A DNA stretch of 64,000 nucleotides. It comes from Sunxiuqinia elliptica (GTDB taxonomy: Bacteria; Bacteroidota; Bacteroidia; Bacteroidales; Prolixibacteraceae). Each line of letters starts with the position of its first letter. Positions within the stretch are counted from its first letter, which is position 1. Of the stretch, positions 61,856-64,000 are shown in pieces. The notes below the pieces were generated by a model, which had not been told where the DNA came from, ran no database searches, and worked only from the letters and a program-made list of their open reading frames with translations. The DNA is taken from contig NZ_FONW01000002.1 in NCBI RefSeq assembly GCF_900113005.1, positions 310,001 to 374,000 on the forward strand, given 5' to 3'. The translations under genes were made by a program, and so were the position numbers.

Positions 61856-64000
61856 ATGAAACGACTAAGCACATTTTTTACCTTTTTATTTGTAGCCCTC
61901 ACTGTGTTGGGGCAGACTCCCTTGGAAATTCAACAGTGGAAACTGGCAACAGCCAAACAGGTGCATATGCCTTTGTTCGCCTCACAACCCGATGTGGATG
62001 GCAACACCTTTGAGCTGGCAGATTTGCTCGCTCAGGAAGTGATTGACTTTGCGGCAAATGACTATGAGTGGACAACAACAGCAATTGGCATTGATAGCTT
62101 GGTGCTTGAGGAAACAAAAGCCGATCAGCTGCTTTTGATGAAAGGTTTTCTAACTGTTGATCGCTGGACGAAAGGGAAACTAGTTTTAAGTTCAAATGCG
62201 GCTTACGAGTTGTATGTTGATAACGAGTTGGTAAAAACGCAGAAAGAAGCGAAGCTATCAACACAGGAGGTGGCCGTGAGCCTGCAAATAGGAAAACATG
62301 CAGTTCATCTAAAGTTGATTAGCTCGGAAGAGCCTTTAAAGTTGGCTGCCCAGTTTAAAGCCGATGACGATTTTGAAGCAAGCGTAACGGAATGGAGTTT
62401 GGAGCCAACTCGCTTTTTGACCATTCATGATGTGCTTGATGGCAAGTCAGTCAAGTCAGCTCAAATTTCAGCATCTGGAAAGTACGCCTTGCTGAAGTAT
62501 AGCGAAGTGATTGCCGGCAATGGAAAAAGCAAGCAGTGGTACGAATTGGTTGATTTGGAGCAGCAGCGCACAGTTCAGGTGTTTCGTGAACCGAAACTCG
62601 GGCAGGTAAAATGGTTGCCAACAACCGATCGTCTCAGTTATACTGCTAGTTTCGATGGCAAATCAGATTTGTTTGTTTATGATCCAACGCTGGGAACCGA
62701 GCAAACCATTGCGACGGCCATTGAAGATTTAGCCGGTTATTCGTGGGCTGAACAAGAGAACTTCATCATTTATTCACGAAAGAAAGATGCAGAGAAGCCG
62801 GGCGACTTGAAACGGATTTATGGAAACGACGACCGCCTGCCTTATTTCAGAACGCGCTATTATTTGTATCAGCTTGATGTTGAAACAGGAAGTCGGATGC
62901 CTTTAACAGCAGGTGTTTGGAGTGCTAGTTTGCATGATATTCATCCGGATGGAAGCCGGATTCTATTTTCTACCAGCCGAAGAGATTACCGTGAAGTTCC
63001 CTTCTCGAAGCAAAACCTGTACGAGCTAAATTTGGAAACAATGGCTTTGGATACCTTGTGGAAAGACAAATTGTATGGAGGATCGTGCCAGTATTCTCCA
63101 AATGGCAAAATGCTTTTGGTGCAGGGCGGACCTGAATGCTTTGATGAGCTGGGCGTGAATGTTGAAGGTGATAAAATTCCGAATAGCTACGATAGTCAGC
63201 TCTACTTATTCAATTTGGATAACAAAAAAGCGACCAGCCTGACCTATGACTTTGATCCGGCTATTGCTGACGCTTTTTGGGCATCCGATGACCAGGTTTT
63301 TGTATCGGTGACCGAGCGTGATTACAAGAAACTGTATGAGTTAAACCCCAATAAAAAGAATTTCCGCGAGATAAAGCTGGACGTGGATGTGCTTAGATCA
63401 ATTGATTATTCAGCTGATGGCTCGGTGGCTGTTTATACCGGAAGCAGTATTTCATCACCTCAGCAAGTCTATACCTTGCAACTGCCCAAAGGCAAGGGAC
63501 AGTTATTGTCAGCACCGGCCAAAGAACAGTTTGAAACAATCGCTTTTGGAAAAACAACCGATTGGAATTTTACAAACAGCAAGGGAACAACCATTTACGG
63601 TCGGGTGTACTACCCACCGAACTATGAAGAAGGAAAACAATATCCGCTTATTGTGAATTTCTACGGCGGAACGTCACCAACTGATCGTTCATTCGATGGG
63701 CGTTACCCCAAAAATATTTGGGCGGCCAATGGTTATGTAGTATATGTGATGCAGCCTAGTGGAGCAACCGGTTTTGGACAGGACTTTTCAGCGCTTCACG
63801 TGAATGGTTGGGGCGAGGATGCCATTGACGATATCATTGAGGGAACGGAAAAGTTTCTTGAAGCGCATGATGAAGTTGATGCGGCTAATGTCGGATGTAT
63901 TGGTGCTTCGTATGGCGGATTTACAACCATGTTGTTGCAAACACGCACCAAGCTGTTTAAAACAGCGATCTCCCATGCCGGAATTAGTTCTATCTCCAGT
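61856..64000 (+). CDS. S9 (prolyl oligopeptidase) family peptidase, cut by window end, with apparent frameshift
   Basis: The ATG at 61856 opens a signal peptide (MKRLSTFFTFLFVALTVL) followed by a beta-propeller domain (to about residue 580) and the alpha/beta hydrolase domain. Before the break the frame reads through FYGGTSPTDRSFDGRYPKN, QPSGATGFGQDFSALHVNG and DAIDDII. The conserved continuation EGTEKFLEAH and the nucleophile motif GASYGG are in another frame from 63841, so one base is missing or two are extra near 63839-63842 (ATTGAGAGGG). It may be a real lesion or a sequence error. The frame stays open to the window end. Probably exported; near the SusCD pair, it would process imported peptides. 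Confidence 0.8.
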   Translation, partial: MKRLSTFFTFLFVALTVLGQTPLEIQQWKLATAKQVHMPLFASQPDVDGNTFELADLLAQEVIDFAANDYEWTTTAIGIDSLVLEETKADQLLLMKGFLTVDRWTKGKLVLSSNAAYELYVDNELVKTQKEAKLSTQEVAVSLQIGKHAVHLKLISSEEPLKLAAQFKADDDFEASVTEWSLEPTRFLTIHDVLDGKSVKSAQISASGKYALLKYSEVIAGNGKSKQWYELVDLEQQRTVQVFREPKLGQVKWLPTTDRLSYTASFDGKSDLFVYDPTLGTEQTIATAIEDLAGYSWAEQENFIIYSRKKDAEKPGDLKRIYGNDDRLPYFRTRYYLYQLDVETGSRMPLTAGVWSASLHDIHPDGSRILFSTSRRDYREVPFSKQNLYELNLETMALDTLWKDKLYGGSCQYSPNGKMLLVQGGPECFDELGVNVEGDKIPNSYDSQLYLFNLDNKKATSLTYDFDPAIADAFWASDDQVFVSVTERDYKKLYELNPNKKNFREIKLDVDVLRSIDYSADGSVAVYTGSSISSPQQVYTLQLPKGKGQLLSAPAKEQFETIAFGKTTDWNFTNSKGTTIYGRVYYPPNYEEGKQYPLIVNFYGGTSPTDRSFDGRYPKNIWAANGYVVYVMQPSGATGFGQDFSALHVNGWGEDAIDDIIEGTEKFLEAHDEVDAANVGCIGASYGGFTTMLLQTRTKLFKTAISHAGISSISS

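Noticed and set aside
61660-62013. A 117-codon open frame before and across the S9 peptidase start
   Set aside because: It overlaps the well-supported S9 gene in another frame and its translation has no recognisable features.

Overview
The window reads as chromosome of a Bacteroidota bacterium, probably an anaerobic or facultative, Marinilabiliales/Prolixibacteraceae-like lineage; the family-level placement is inference. Supporting signs are a SusC/SusD pair behind an ECF sigma factor and FecR anti-sigma factor, a fused SecDF, a DUF5916 protein, a GYDIA-type GHMP kinase, and many -7 boxes of the Bacteroidota type TAnnTTTG (sometimes with TTTG about 18-21 nt upstream). A monomeric [FeFe] hydrogenase points to fermentative or anaerobic metabolism. 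No rRNA and no CRISPR array were seen.

Layout. 1-5.1 kb: tripartite efflux operon (membrane fusion protein, MacB-type permease, TolC-type channel, second fusion protein). 5.3-9.3 kb: DUF5916 barrel protein and S41 peptidase. 9.7-13.3 kb: malate dehydrogenase, a retropepsin-like protein, and a GH43 glycosidase that appears to have landed in a second copy of the retropepsin gene. 13.4-21.2 kb: secDF, tatA, a Ca/Na antiporter, lolD, a TIGR02757 protein and nhaA. 21.4-26.6 kb: trmN6, flavodoxin, an FNR-type reductase, and two tRNA methylthiotransferases (MiaB type, MtaB).

26.8-37.5 kb: nine tightly packed, often overlapping genes join the leucine degradation steps that make HMG-CoA (both methylcrotonyl-CoA carboxylase subunits, a methylglutaconyl-CoA hydratase-like protein, an acyl-CoA dehydrogenase) to the mevalonate pathway (type 2 IPP isomerase, HMG-CoA reductase, two GHMP kinases, diphosphomevalonate decarboxylase). 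No HMG-CoA synthase or lyase is present, so the operon looks built to turn branched-chain acyl-CoA into isoprenoids. This is the most interesting metabolic feature.

37.6-48.3 kb: ricT-like gene, two membrane proteins, mutS, a Gly-Leu-Gly tRNA cluster followed by a GIY-YIG gene lying between two copies of a tRNA-end repeat, the hydrogenase, an O-methyltransferase and an M16 peptidase. 48.5-54.1 kb: a compact 5.57 kb integrative element inserted in the 3' end of tRNA-Phe, bounded by a 19 bp direct repeat and carrying a restriction-modification pair, a HUH replication initiator, an excisionase-like HTH protein, phased repeats and a tyrosine integrase. 54.3-64 kb: ECF sigma, FecR, SusC, SusD and an S9 peptidase that runs off the window and carries an apparent frameshift.
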